Assembly: GCA_017557345.1 (NCBI GenBank) | Contig: JAFYZR010000009.1 | Span: 60,008-124,007 of the forward strand | DNA length: 64,000 nucleotides | Source of the DNA: Paludibacteraceae bacterium | GTDB lineage: Bacteria; Bacteroidota; Bacteroidia; Bacteroidales; Paludibacteraceae | Reading direction: 5' to 3' | Shown here: one piece after another, positions 22,207 through 30,178 of the stretch | Numbering within the stretch: position 1 is the stretch's first letter | Layout: the number at the start of each line of letters is the position of its first letter | Position numbers and translations under genes: made by a program | The notes under the pieces: model-generated | Database searches by the model: none | Seen by the model: the letters and a program-made list of their open reading frames with translations, nothing else | Told to the model about the DNA's origin: nothing

Positions 22207-22953
22207 ATGAAAGAACTGTTAGTCATAAAGAATCTGCACGCCTCTATCGGCGGAAAAGAGATACTCAAAGGTATTAATCTTACCGTCAATGAAGGCGAAG
22301 TGCATGCAATCATGGGACCAAACGGCGCCGGGAAATCAACTTTGAGCGCGGTGCTGACAGGTAATCCTGCTTACGAAGTGACGCAAGGCGAAGTATGGCT
22401 GCATGGAGAGAATCTCTTGGAAATGGCTCCAGAAATGCGTGCGCGCGCGGGTGTGTTCCTTAGTTTTCAATATCCTGTCGAGATTCCCGGTGTCAGCATG
22501 ACCAATTTTATGCGCGTGGCTATCAATGAGAAACGGGCATATGAAGGTAAAGAGCCTCTTTCTCCAAAAGAGTTCCTGACATTGATGAGAGAAAAGAAGA
22601 AACTGCTTGAACTTCCTGATAAACTCAATAATCGTTCTGTTAATGAAGGTTTTTCGGGTGGAGAGAAGAAGAAAAACGAGATCTTCCAAATGGCGATGTT
22701 AGAACCATGCTTGGCGATTCTGGATGAGACGGATTCAGGTCTGGATATTGATGCTTTGCGAATTGTCGCTGAAGGAGTAAACCGCCTCAAACGACCCGAT
22801 AATGCTTCAATCGTCATCACGCACTACCAGCGGCTGCTTGATTATATCGTGCCTGATTTTGTGCATGTACTTGCCGATGGTAAAATCGTCAAAACAGGCG
22901 ACAAATCTTTAGCCCTTGAACTCGAAGAACATGGCTACGAGAGTATTGCATAA
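22207..22953 (+). CDS. sufC: SufC, Fe-S cluster assembly ATPase
   Basis: ABC-type ATPase of the SufBCD scaffold complex. The 248-aa protein has Walker A GPNGAGKST, signature NEGFSGGEKKKNEIFQMA and Walker B CLAILDETDSGLDIDAL, the usual SufC wording. It starts 2 bp after the QC-like gene and overlaps sufD by 23 bp. SufB is encoded at the left edge of the window, about 22 kb away, so SufC and SufD are produced apart from SufB. No sufS or sufE is adjacent. Confidence 0.96.
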   Translation: MKELLVIKNLHASIGGKEILKGINLTVNEGEVHAIMGPNGAGKSTLSAVLTGNPAYEVTQGEVWLHGENLLEMAPEMRARAGVFLSFQYPVEIPGVSMTNFMRVAINEKRAYEGKEPLSPKEFLTLMREKKKLLELPDKLNNRSVNEGFSGGEKKKNEIFQMAMLEPCLAILDETDSGLDIDALRIVAEGVNRLKRPDNASIVITHYQRLLDYIVPDFVHVLADGKIVKTGDKSLALELEEHGYESIA

Positions 22954-23563
22954 GGGTGAAATATTCGAACATGTCTTTTTGAACGAACCTGTTGTTGACC
23001 TGCAAATTATACAGGAGGCCGGTTCGTGCGTCAAAATACATCTCGTTAATTTTTCTTCGGCTCAGAATAACATTACTATTCAACAGCAAGGCAAAGATTG
23101 CAAGACGGAGATTTATGCACTCGCTTTTTTGCATGACGATGAAAGTGTAACTACGGAGACACATGTTACGCACGCCATTGGCGGTGGTACGTCTAATCAA
23201 CTGATTAAGTTTGTGTTAGATGATAATGCCCATGGACGGTTCATTGGAGATCTCAAAATAGTAAAGGATGCTCAGAAGACCGAAGCACATCAAACTAATC
23301 GCAACCTTCTATTGTCTGAAACAGCCGAGATGCGCACTCAACCGCAACTCGAGATTTATGCGGATGATGTGAAAGCCACACATGGTGCCTCTACGGGTCA
23401 ACTCGATGAGACCGCGCTTTTCTATATGCAGCAACGCGGTATAGATAAACAAAAAGCGCGCCAATTGCTTGTCGGGGCGTTTATGAAAGATGTGCTGGAA
23501 ACGATAGGCGACGAGGCTCTGCGCACACAATTACTGAACACGATTGATGGCGTAGTCAAGTAA
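22931..23563 (+). CDS. sufD: SufD-like protein, about half the usual length
   Basis: A 210-aa protein. The second half contains the SufB/SufD core end: QLEIYADDVKATHGASTGQ with the conserved His, then LDETALFYMQQRGIDKQKARQLLVGAF, as in SufD C-terminal helices. Typical SufD is 400-450 aa; the N-terminal helical domain and the first part of the beta-helix are absent. There is no room upstream because the gene begins inside sufC, and no in-frame remnant is visible. It could still pair with SufB through the retained C-terminal beta-helix. The ATG at 22931 is preferred to a TTG at 22916. Its 3' end overlaps the convergent polyprenyl synthase gene by 33 bp. Confidence 0.85.
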   Translation: MATRVLHKGEIFEHVFLNEPVVDLQIIQEAGSCVKIHLVNFSSAQNNITIQQQGKDCKTEIYALAFLHDDESVTTETHVTHAIGGGTSNQLIKFVLDDNAHGRFIGDLKIVKDAQKTEAHQTNRNLLLSETAEMRTQPQLEIYADDVKATHGASTGQLDETALFYMQQRGIDKQKARQLLVGAFMKDVLETIGDEALRTQLLNTIDGVVK

Positions 23564-24523
23564 GGCTAACAGACTGCTTTTCTCTGCACTGTCACGGAAT
23601 ATGCTCAAAGCTTCCGTGGCTTGTTTTTTGAAGGCGAGCATCTGTTGTACGGCATATTCATCGCCTTTGAATCGCAATACAAAAGCTTTAATCTCCTGCA
23701 GGGCTTTCTCTGTCTCCAGCGTCTCGCTATGCGCAGCTAACATCTCGCCTAATTCACGAATATGTTCCGCCTCATTCTGTGGTGCGCGACGAAGCGCTTC
23801 TATCAAAGGCAATGTAACTTTTCCGTCGCGCAAATCACTCATAGTAGGTTTACCGATTTCTTCCAAATCGCTATAGTCAAAGATATCATCTTTGATTTGG
23901 AAACAAAGTCCTAAAAGACGTCCGTAATCGCGTAAGGCGGTTCGTTGCCGAAGCGTACAACCTGCACTCTCGGCGCCTGCTTCGGCACATGCCTGAAAGA
24001 GTTGTGCCGTTTTCTGTTCGATGACTTGAAAATAGCGTTCCTCGTCAATCCACATACTCTGTCCGACATGGAGTTGCACCATCTCACCGCTACTGAGACT
24101 TTTCCCTAAATTCGATACAATCTCAAGAATTCGGATATTGCGCACTTCTGCTACTAACCCGATAACTTTTGCTAACATATAATCGCCGATAAGTACAGCC
24201 ACTTTGTTAGTCCATTTGGTATGCACCGCAGCTACTCCGCGTCGCGTGTCTGACGAATCAACCACATCGTCATGAATAAGGCTGGCGGTATGTAATAGTT
24301 CCAAAGCCACAGCCGAACGGAGTGTCTTGTCGGTAATCGGATTGCACATCTGTGCAGCAAGCATGACTAATAGCGGACGCAATTGTTTGCCGCGACGCGA
24401 ACCGACATAACGAAGCACTTCTTGCTGCAATTTATTGTCTGCTCGCAAACTTTGCTCCATCAGTCGCTCGTATTGCTTCCATTCCGCCTCAATCGGGCGC
24501 CGTATGTCTGTCAAACTAGCCAT
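23531..24523 (-). CDS. ispB: polyprenyl (octaprenyl-type) diphosphate synthase
   Basis: All-trans polyprenyl diphosphate synthase giving the menaquinone side chain. The 330-aa protein has the first Asp-rich motif in SLIHDDVVDSSDTRRG and the second in QIKDDIFDYSD, plus GKQLRPLLVMLAA near the N-terminus. Product length cannot be fixed by eye; small residues before the first motif fit a long-chain product. The ATG at 24523 (MASLTDIRR) is chosen over an upstream start at 24583 because the promoter box at 24542-24549 lies between them. Ends inside sufD. Confidence 0.93.
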   Translation of the reverse strand: MASLTDIRRPIEAEWKQYERLMEQSLRADNKLQQEVLRYVGSRRGKQLRPLLVMLAAQMCNPITDKTLRSAVALELLHTASLIHDDVVDSSDTRRGVAAVHTKWTNKVAVLIGDYMLAKVIGLVAEVRNIRILEIVSNLGKSLSSGEMVQLHVGQSMWIDEERYFQVIEQKTAQLFQACAEAGAESAGCTLRQRTALRDYGRLLGLCFQIKDDIFDYSDLEEIGKPTMSDLRDGKVTLPLIEALRRAPQNEAEHIRELGEMLAAHSETLETEKALQEIKAFVLRFKGDEYAVQQMLAFKKQATEALSIFRDSAEKSSLLALLDYAINRVQ

Positions 24524-24541
24524 ATTTGCTAAAATCGGGTG

Positions 24542-24573
24542 CAAAGATACAAAAAAAATGCAATATGTGCAAA
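24542..24573 (-). promoter_or_regulatory. promoter of the polyprenyl synthase gene
   Basis: Minus strand TTTG at 24573-24570 and TATCTTTG at 24549-24542, gap 20 nt; the transcript would start about 10 bp before the ATG at 24523. Confidence 0.85.
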
Positions 24574-24689
24574 TTTGCGTCAATTTTTCTACATATTATT
24601 GCAAAATTTATTGTAATTTTGCAGCGTGATAAACCGCGTAAATTATTTAGCACTATAAATCTGATATCAATTTTAAATCCATTCACAAT

Positions 24690-26105
24690 ATGAAAGCTTT
24701 CATGGACAAGGACTTCCTGTTGCAAACAGAAACGGCTAAGGAACTCTATCACAATCATGCGGCAAAGATGCCAATCATCGATTATCACTGTCACCTCATT
24801 CCCCAAATGGTAGCCGAGAATAAGCGTTTTGAGTCAATTGCGCAGATTTGGCTTATGGGCGACCATTATAAATGGCGTGCCATGCGTTCCAACGGAGTAG
24901 ATGAGCGTTATTGTACAGGCAAGGATACCTCCGATTGGGAGAAATTTGAGAAATGGGCAGAGACCGTTCCTTATACATTCCGTAACCCGTTGTACCATTG
25001 GACGCATCTGGAACTCAAGACCGCTTTTGGTATTGAGGAGCGTTTGAACCCCGAAACGGCACGTGCTATCTACGATAAGTGCAACGATCTGATTGCACAT
25101 GACCCGAAGTTCTGTCCGCGCGGATTGATGAAGCATTACGGCGTAGAACTCGTTTGTACTACGGATGACCCTGCTGATTCACTCGAATGGCACAAGATGC
25201 TCAAAGATGACCCGACGGCAGAAGTTCGTATGTTGCCGACCTGGCGTCCCGATGCAGGAATGAATATTGATGCCGCTACATGGCGTGAATATATCGCTAA
25301 GTTGTCGAAAGTGGCAGGTGTAGAGATTCGCAATTTTGCAGATTTGGTAACTGCTCTGCAGAAACGCCATGACTTCTTCGAATCGATGGGTTGCCGTCTA
25401 TCTGACCATGGTATCGAGGAGTTTTATGATGAGCCGTACACCGATGTGGAGATCAACACTATCTTCCAGAAAGCACTCGCAGGCAAAGAACTCGGCGTTT
25501 ATGAGATTCGTCAATACAAACATGCTTACTTACATGCACAGGCCGAGATGGACTTTGCTTCGGGTTGGACGCAGCAGTACCATTATGGCGCTATTCGTAA
25601 TAATAACTCCAAGATGTTCGCATCGCTCGGAGCAGACACTGGTTTTGACTCCATCGGTGAGTTTACGACCGCTAAGGCTATGAGCCATTTCCTTGATGAA
25701 ATGAATAGCGAAGGACATCTGGCTAAGACCATCCTTTATAATCTTAACCCATGTGCCAATGAAGTAATTGCTACCATGTTGGGTAACTTCCAGGATGGTT
25801 CTGTTCCTGGTAAGATTCAGTTTGGTTCAGGTTGGTGGTTCCTCGATCAGAAAGATGGAATGGAGAAGCAGATGATGGCGCTCTCTAACCTTGGTCTGTT
25901 GAGTCGAATGGTGGGCATGCTTACAGACAGTCGTTCGTTCCTCAGTTATCCGCGTCACGAGTATTTCCGTCGTACGCTTTGTAACGTCCTTGGTAATGAT
26001 ATCGAGAACGGCATGATTCCGTACACTGGCTACGAGAAAGCACGTGTACAACAGATGGTAGAGGATATCTGTTACAATAATGCGAAAAATTATTTCAAAT
26101 TCTAA
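24690..26105 (+). CDS. uxaC: glucuronate/galacturonate isomerase
   Basis: Isomerises D-glucuronate to fructuronate (and galacturonate to tagaturonate), the first cytoplasmic step of uronate use. The 471-aa protein has the family start FLLQTETAKELYHNHAAKMPIIDYHCHL with the metal-binding HxH, and later ELVCTTDDPADSLEWH, matching UxaC length (about 470). A TAATTTTG box at 24614-24621 without a clean TTTG partner is the best promoter candidate. It heads an operon with kdgK, kdgA and an MFS carrier. Sequence composition shifts here to more GC-rich codons than in the flanking genes. Confidence 0.96.
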   Translation: MKAFMDKDFLLQTETAKELYHNHAAKMPIIDYHCHLIPQMVAENKRFESIAQIWLMGDHYKWRAMRSNGVDERYCTGKDTSDWEKFEKWAETVPYTFRNPLYHWTHLELKTAFGIEERLNPETARAIYDKCNDLIAHDPKFCPRGLMKHYGVELVCTTDDPADSLEWHKMLKDDPTAEVRMLPTWRPDAGMNIDAATWREYIAKLSKVAGVEIRNFADLVTALQKRHDFFESMGCRLSDHGIEEFYDEPYTDVEINTIFQKALAGKELGVYEIRQYKHAYLHAQAEMDFASGWTQQYHYGAIRNNNSKMFASLGADTGFDSIGEFTTAKAMSHFLDEMNSEGHLAKTILYNLNPCANEVIATMLGNFQDGSVPGKIQFGSGWWFLDQKDGMEKQMMALSNLGLLSRMVGMLTDSRSFLSYPRHEYFRRTLCNVLGNDIENGMIPYTGYEKARVQQMVEDICYNNAKNYFKF

Positions 26106-26110
26106 ATACA

Positions 26111-27136
26111 ATGGCAAAAATTATTACCTTAGGTGAGATTATGCTTCGTCTGAGTCCTGAAGGACAAGACCGTTTTATCCAATCAGACCATTTCCGTATT
26201 ATCCCGGGTGGTGGAGAGGCAAACGTGGCTATCTCGTGCGCCAATTATGGTCATGAGGCATATCTCGTAACCAAACTCCCGAAACATGAGATAGGCCAGA
26301 TTGCGGTCAATGCGCTGCGCCGTTATGGTGTGAAGGACGATTACATCGTTCGTGGCGGAGACCGTATAGGTCTGTACTACTGTGAGACAGGTGCTTCCAT
26401 GCGTCCGTCAAAAGTCATCTACGATCGTGCCCACTCGGCTATCGCTGAGGCTGATCCGAAGGATTTTGACTTCGATAAGATTATGGACGGCGCTGCATGG
26501 TTCCACTGGAGTGGCATCACTCCTGCTATCTCAGATAGGGCTGCAGAAATTACCAAACTGGCTTGCGAGGCAGCCAAACGTCACGGCGTGACGGTTTCCG
26601 TAGACCTCAACTTCCGCAAGAAACTATGGACCAGCGAGAAAGCTATCTCTATCATGCGTCCGCTGATGAAGTACGTGGATGTTTGTATTGGCAATGAGGA
26701 AGATGCAGAACTCTGTCTTGGTTTCAAACCCGATGCAGATGTTGAAGGAGGCGAGACCAATGCTGAAGGCTACAAGGGCATCTTCGAGCAGATGATGAAG
26801 GAGTTTGGCTTCAAATATGTTGTTTCGACGCTCCGCGAGAGTTTCAGCGCAACGTTCAACGGCTGGAAGGCCATGATCTACAACGGCAAGGAGTTCTATC
26901 AAAGCAAGCGTTACGAGATTAACCCGATCATCGACCGCGTAGGTGGTGGCGATTCGTTCTCGGGCGGACTCATCCACGGTATGTTGAAATATCCGACCGA
27001 CCAAGGTGCTGCTCTTGAGTTTGCTGTAGCCGCTTCGGCTCTCAAGCATACTATCAACGGAGACTTCAATCTCGTTTCCGAGGACGAAGTCCTCTCTCTG
27101 GCCGGAGGTAATGCAAATGGACGTGTTCAACGATAA
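26111..27136 (+). CDS. kdgK: 2-dehydro-3-deoxygluconokinase
   Basis: PfkB-family sugar kinase that phosphorylates 2-keto-3-deoxygluconate. The 341-aa protein has the first PfkB signature in IIPGGGEANVAIS, the Asp base and anion hole in IDRVGGGDSFSGGLIHGML, and a KDG-kinase-type N-terminus (KIITLGEIMLRLSPEG). It begins 5 bp after uxaC. It has a short insert at about residues 197-215 (a Glu/Gly-rich loop ending in NAEGYKG) compared with the usual 310-340 aa. Confidence 0.94.
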   Translation: MAKIITLGEIMLRLSPEGQDRFIQSDHFRIIPGGGEANVAISCANYGHEAYLVTKLPKHEIGQIAVNALRRYGVKDDYIVRGGDRIGLYYCETGASMRPSKVIYDRAHSAIAEADPKDFDFDKIMDGAAWFHWSGITPAISDRAAEITKLACEAAKRHGVTVSVDLNFRKKLWTSEKAISIMRPLMKYVDVCIGNEEDAELCLGFKPDADVEGGETNAEGYKGIFEQMMKEFGFKYVVSTLRESFSATFNGWKAMIYNGKEFYQSKRYEINPIIDRVGGGDSFSGGLIHGMLKYPTDQGAALEFAVAASALKHTINGDFNLVSEDEVLSLAGGNANGRVQR

Positions 27137-27149
27137 AAAATCGACAATT

Positions 27150-27818
27150 ATGGCAAAATTCGATAAGTTTCATGTGATGGCGAAGATTGCTGCTGCACCG
27201 ATGGTTCCTGTTTTCTACCACAAGGATGTGGAGGTTTGCAAGAATGTGATTAAGGCTTGTTATGAAGGCGGTGTACGCGCTTTCGAGTTCACTAACCGTG
27301 GCGATTTTGCACACGAAGTGTTCAGCGAACTGAGCAAGTGGGTGGCTGTAGAGTGCCCGGAACTGGCACTCGGTATTGGTAGCGTTGTGGATGCTCCGAC
27401 AGCTGCACTCTATCTCCAGTTGGGGGCTAACTTCGTGGTTGGACCGCTCTTTAATAAAGATGTTGCGGTTGTCTGCAACCGTCGTTGCGTGACCTATTGT
27501 CCGGGTTGTCTTACCCCATCAGAGATAGGCGCGGCACAAGAAGTAGGATGCGATTTCACGAAGGTCTTCCCGGGTGATGTCGTTGGTCCGAATCTCGTGA
27601 AAGGCGTGTTGGCTCCGATGCCATGGTCGAAGATCATGGTTACGGGTGGTGTGGCTCCCGAGAAAGAAAACCTCGAGAAATGGTTCGCTGCAGGTGTTTA
27701 CTGCGTTGGCATGGGCAGCAAACTCTTCCCGTCTGACAAAGTGAAAGCCGGTGACTGGAAGTACGTGACCGACAAGTGCAAAGAGTGCTTTGAAATCATT
27801 GCGGCTTGCAAGAAATAA
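27150..27818 (+). CDS. kdgA: 2-dehydro-3-deoxy-phosphogluconate aldolase
   Basis: Splits KDPG into pyruvate and glyceraldehyde-3-phosphate, the end of the uronate route. The 222-aa class I aldolase has RAFEFTNRGDFAHEVF (catalytic Glu region), the Schiff-base Lys in FTKVFPGDVVGP and the phosphate loop in MVTGGVAPE. The ATG at 27150 begins MAKFDKFHVMAKI, 13 bp after the kdgK stop; an upstream in-frame start would overlap kdgK. A pair of cysteines in RRCVTYCPGCLTP lies next to the active site, as is usual in this family. Confidence 0.95.
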   Translation: MAKFDKFHVMAKIAAAPMVPVFYHKDVEVCKNVIKACYEGGVRAFEFTNRGDFAHEVFSELSKWVAVECPELALGIGSVVDAPTAALYLQLGANFVVGPLFNKDVAVVCNRRCVTYCPGCLTPSEIGAAQEVGCDFTKVFPGDVVGPNLVKGVLAPMPWSKIMVTGGVAPEKENLEKWFAAGVYCVGMGSKLFPSDKVKAGDWKYVTDKCKECFEIIAACKK

Positions 27819-27845
27819 TCGTCAATCGTCAAATCGTAAATAACA

Positions 27846-29288
27846 ATGAGTGATATCAAGAAAGCTGTCATGACCAACTGGCGTTGGGTGATGTGTGCGA
27901 TGCTTTTCTTCGCCACCACAGTCAACTATATGGATCGCCAGGTGCTGTCGTTGACGTTCAAAGAGTTTATTCAACCTGAGTTCCACTGGACGGACTCCGA
28001 CTACGGAACGATTACAGGTGTCTTTTCCATCGCGTACGCTATCTTCTGTCTCTTCGCAGGTAAGTTCATCGACTGGATGGGCACGAAGAAAGGTTACCTG
28101 ATTGCCATCATCGTATGGTCATTGGGTGCCGTGATGCACGCAGGTTGCGGATGGGTAACTGAGCAGATTGTAGGCGTTGCTGATAAAGCTGCTTTGCTGG
28201 AAGCAACAGGTGCCATTGTGAGTACCATTTCCATGGTGAGTGTCTGGCTCTTCCTCGTCTGCCGTTTGATTCTCGGACTCGGTGAGGCGGGTAACTTTCC
28301 TGCGGCTATCAAGGTGACTGCAGAGTATTTCCCCAAGAAAGACCGTGCGTTTGCTACGGCGCTCTTCAACGCAGGTGCGTCTGTTGGAGCACTGGCAGCG
28401 CCCGCTACTATTCCTTTGCTGGCAAAGAGCCTTGGCTGGGAATGGGCATTTATCATCATCGGTGCACTCGGCTTCGTCTGGGCAGGTATATGGATTTTTG
28501 TCTATGACAAACCGACAGAGAGCAAGCACGTCAACGAAGCGGAATTGGAATATATCCACCAGGACGATGCAGACGCCCCGAAGGAAGCTGCGAAAGAAGA
28601 GAAACAAATGAGCTTCTTGGAGGCTTTCAAGCATCGCCAGACATGGTCTTTCGCTTTCGGTAAGTTCATGACGGACGGCGTTTGGTGGTTCTTCCTCTTC
28701 TGGGCACCCGCTTATTTCCAAGATCAGTTTGGCATCAAAGCCTCTGACCCGCAAGGCATAGCGCTTATCTTCACGTTATATGCCATTGTCACAGTCATCT
28801 CGCTGTTTGGCGGTTATCTGCCGAAGATCTTTGTGGAGAAAAAAGGAATGGAACCCTACGCAGGTCGTATGCGCGCAATGCTCATCTTCGCTTTCTTCCC
28901 CATCTTTGCTCTCTTTGCGCAACCGTTAGGTGGCATCTACGGTCCATGGGCAGTAGCGATTATCATCGGTATCGTCGGCGCGGCGCACCAGAGTTGGAGT
29001 GCGAATATCTTCTCCACCACGGGAGATATGTTCCCCAAATCGGCTGTTGCAACCATCACGGGCATCGGTGCCATGGCGGGTGGAGTAGGCTCGTTCCTCA
29101 TCAATAAAGGCTCGGGTATGCTGTTCGACCATGCTGCAGGTCTGGGAGAAGCCTTCCAATTCATGGGCTTCAGCGGCAAACCGGCAGGTTACATGATCAT
29201 CTTCTGCATTTGCGCAGTTGCCTATCTCATCGGCTGGACTGTAATGAAGGCACTTGTTCCTAAATACAAACCTGTCGTAGTGAAATAA
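27846..29288 (+). CDS. MFS hexuronate transporter (ExuT-like)
   Basis: A 480-aa inner-membrane carrier with 12 predicted helices and the anion:cation symporter pattern (NYMDRQVLSLTF near the start, GLGEAGNFPAAIKVTAEYFPKKDRAFATALFN in helix 4-5 region shown in two pieces). The family moves hexuronates, galactonate or glucarate with protons. A charged loop at about residues 225-255 divides the two halves. As the last gene of uxaC-kdgK-kdgA it most likely imports galacturonate or glucuronate released from pectin or glucuronans. A terminator follows. Confidence 0.92.
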   Translation: MSDIKKAVMTNWRWVMCAMLFFATTVNYMDRQVLSLTFKEFIQPEFHWTDSDYGTITGVFSIAYAIFCLFAGKFIDWMGTKKGYLIAIIVWSLGAVMHAGCGWVTEQIVGVADKAALLEATGAIVSTISMVSVWLFLVCRLILGLGEAGNFPAAIKVTAEYFPKKDRAFATALFNAGASVGALAAPATIPLLAKSLGWEWAFIIIGALGFVWAGIWIFVYDKPTESKHVNEAELEYIHQDDADAPKEAAKEEKQMSFLEAFKHRQTWSFAFGKFMTDGVWWFFLFWAPAYFQDQFGIKASDPQGIALIFTLYAIVTVISLFGGYLPKIFVEKKGMEPYAGRMRAMLIFAFFPIFALFAQPLGGIYGPWAVAIIIGIVGAAHQSWSANIFSTTGDMFPKSAVATITGIGAMAGGVGSFLINKGSGMLFDHAAGLGEAFQFMGFSGKPAGYMIIFCICAVAYLIGWTVMKALVPKYKPVVVK

Positions 29289-29321
29289 CGCGCCCACGCA
29301 CGCGTAATTAAATAAGGAAAG

Positions 29322-29345
29322 AGTGGCTCGTCTGAGTCACTTTTT
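29322..29345 (+). terminator. intrinsic terminator after the uronate operon
   Basis: AGTGGCTC / GAGTCACT stem (one G-U) with loop GTCT, followed by T-rich sequence. Confidence 0.85.
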
Positions 29346-29420
29346 CTCGTTTTTTTGACACTTAACTGCCAAAAAATGCCCAAAATCGTTAAAAAATGAA
29401 GATTTTTTGTACTTTTTTAC

Positions 29421-29440
29421 TACTAGGTATTGCATAGTTC
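29421..29440 (+). repeat. partial copy of the intergenic repeat
   Basis: TACTAGGTATTGCATAG matches the left half of the repeat family; the AACCTCGAC and ATACCGA parts are missing. Confidence 0.55.
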
Positions 29441-29460
29441 TAAAAAATGTATTATCTTTG
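29429..29460 (+). promoter_or_regulatory. promoter of the PspC-PadR operon
   Basis: TATCTTTG at 29453-29460 with ATTG (one mismatch to TTTG) 20 nt upstream at 29429-29432. The ATTG belongs to the partial repeat copy. Confidence 0.7.
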
Positions 29461-29463
29461 CAG

Positions 29464-29642
29464 CGGATTTCAAAAAAACGCTCTTAAATTTATTAACTTA
29501 ATTCCTCTCGTAGCTTGGAGGCGCTCCTATAAATCGGGATGTAAACGAAGTTTGCAGACCGAAGAGTGGGAGCATGGCGAAAATTCATATGAGTGATGAA
29601 TGTAAGTAGTCACGAATCGTATTGAGCCATAGCTAACACGAT
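29464..29642 (+). other. long 5' leader with a possible 11-codon upstream ORF
   Basis: The stretch from the uronate operon to the pspC gene is about 350 bp without a normal gene. After the promoter there is a leader of about 175 nt with a GGAG-GCG-CTCC hairpin (near 29519-29529) and a short ORF at 29574-29609 (ATG to TAG, peptide MAKIHMSDECK) preceded by GTGGGAGC. A structured or translated leader with regulatory role is possible; no known riboswitch class was recognised. Confidence 0.35.
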
Positions 29643-29852
29643 ATGGCAGAAAAGAAATTGACACGTAGCACCAACAAGGTTTTGGCAGGCGTTTGTGGCG
29701 GTATCGCCGAGTATTTTGAGATTGATCCCACTCTCGTACGTGTAGCGTACGCAGCGTTGACGATCTTCAGTGCCGGTTTTCCGGGAATCCTTCTCTACAT
29801 CATCATGTTGATTCTCATGCCGCAAGGTAATGACTTCGAGCAACTGAACTAA
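29643..29852 (+). CDS. PspC-domain membrane protein
   Basis: A 69-aa protein that is a bare PspC domain: KLTRSTNKVLAGVCGGIAEYFEIDPTLVR (given in two parts: KLTRSTNKVLAGVCGG and IAEYFEIDPTLVR) followed by one long hydrophobic helix (about residues 36-60). PspC domains take part in envelope-stress sensing. It is the first gene of a three-gene operon with a PadR regulator and a larger membrane protein, with 2 bp and a 4-bp overlap between genes. Its job is probably linked to that regulator. Confidence 0.92.
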   Translation: MAEKKLTRSTNKVLAGVCGGIAEYFEIDPTLVRVAYAALTIFSAGFPGILLYIIMLILMPQGNDFEQLN

Positions 29853-29854
29853 TC

Positions 29855-30178
29855 ATGGTAGAGAACAGCAAAAGTCAGATGCGCAAAGGGATATTGGAGT
29901 ACTGCATTCTCTCCATCATCAATCGGCAGGAAGTGTACACCTCCGATATCCTCGATGCGTTGCGGCAAGCAGACCTCTTAGTGGTAGAGGGGACGCTCTA
30001 TCCGCTTCTCTCACGCCTCAAAAACAACGGTCTGCTCAAGTATCGCTGGCAAGAATCGACAGATGGTCCGCCGCGAAAGTATTTCACCCTCACAGAGGAG
30101 GGGCAGCAAATGTTAGAGTCGCTCGACGATGAGTGGAGCACCATCAGTAAAGCAATCAATAAAATTACGAAGAAATGA
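29855..30178 (+). CDS. PadR-family transcriptional regulator
   Basis: A 107-aa winged-helix regulator: MRKGILEYCILSIINRQEVYTSDIL (opening helix region), VVEGTLYPLLSRLKNNGLL (recognition helix, typical PadR wording) and DGPPRKYFTLTEEGQQML (wing). PadR proteins usually repress the operon they belong to and respond to envelope or small-molecule signals. It sits between two membrane-protein genes and overlaps the next by 4 bp (ATGA), so it likely controls this same transcript. Confidence 0.94.
   Translation: MVENSKSQMRKGILEYCILSIINRQEVYTSDILDALRQADLLVVEGTLYPLLSRLKNNGLLKYRWQESTDGPPRKYFTLTEEGQQMLESLDDEWSTISKAINKITKK

Noticed and set aside
28119-28754. 211-codon open frame antisense to the hexuronate carrier
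   Set aside because: Shadow of a GC-richer gene on the other strand; low-complexity Arg/Glu composition, no start context or motif.
24690-29288. Uronate operon as a recent mobile island
   Set aside because: Composition differs somewhat, but there is no integrase, transposase or flanking repeat to support transfer.
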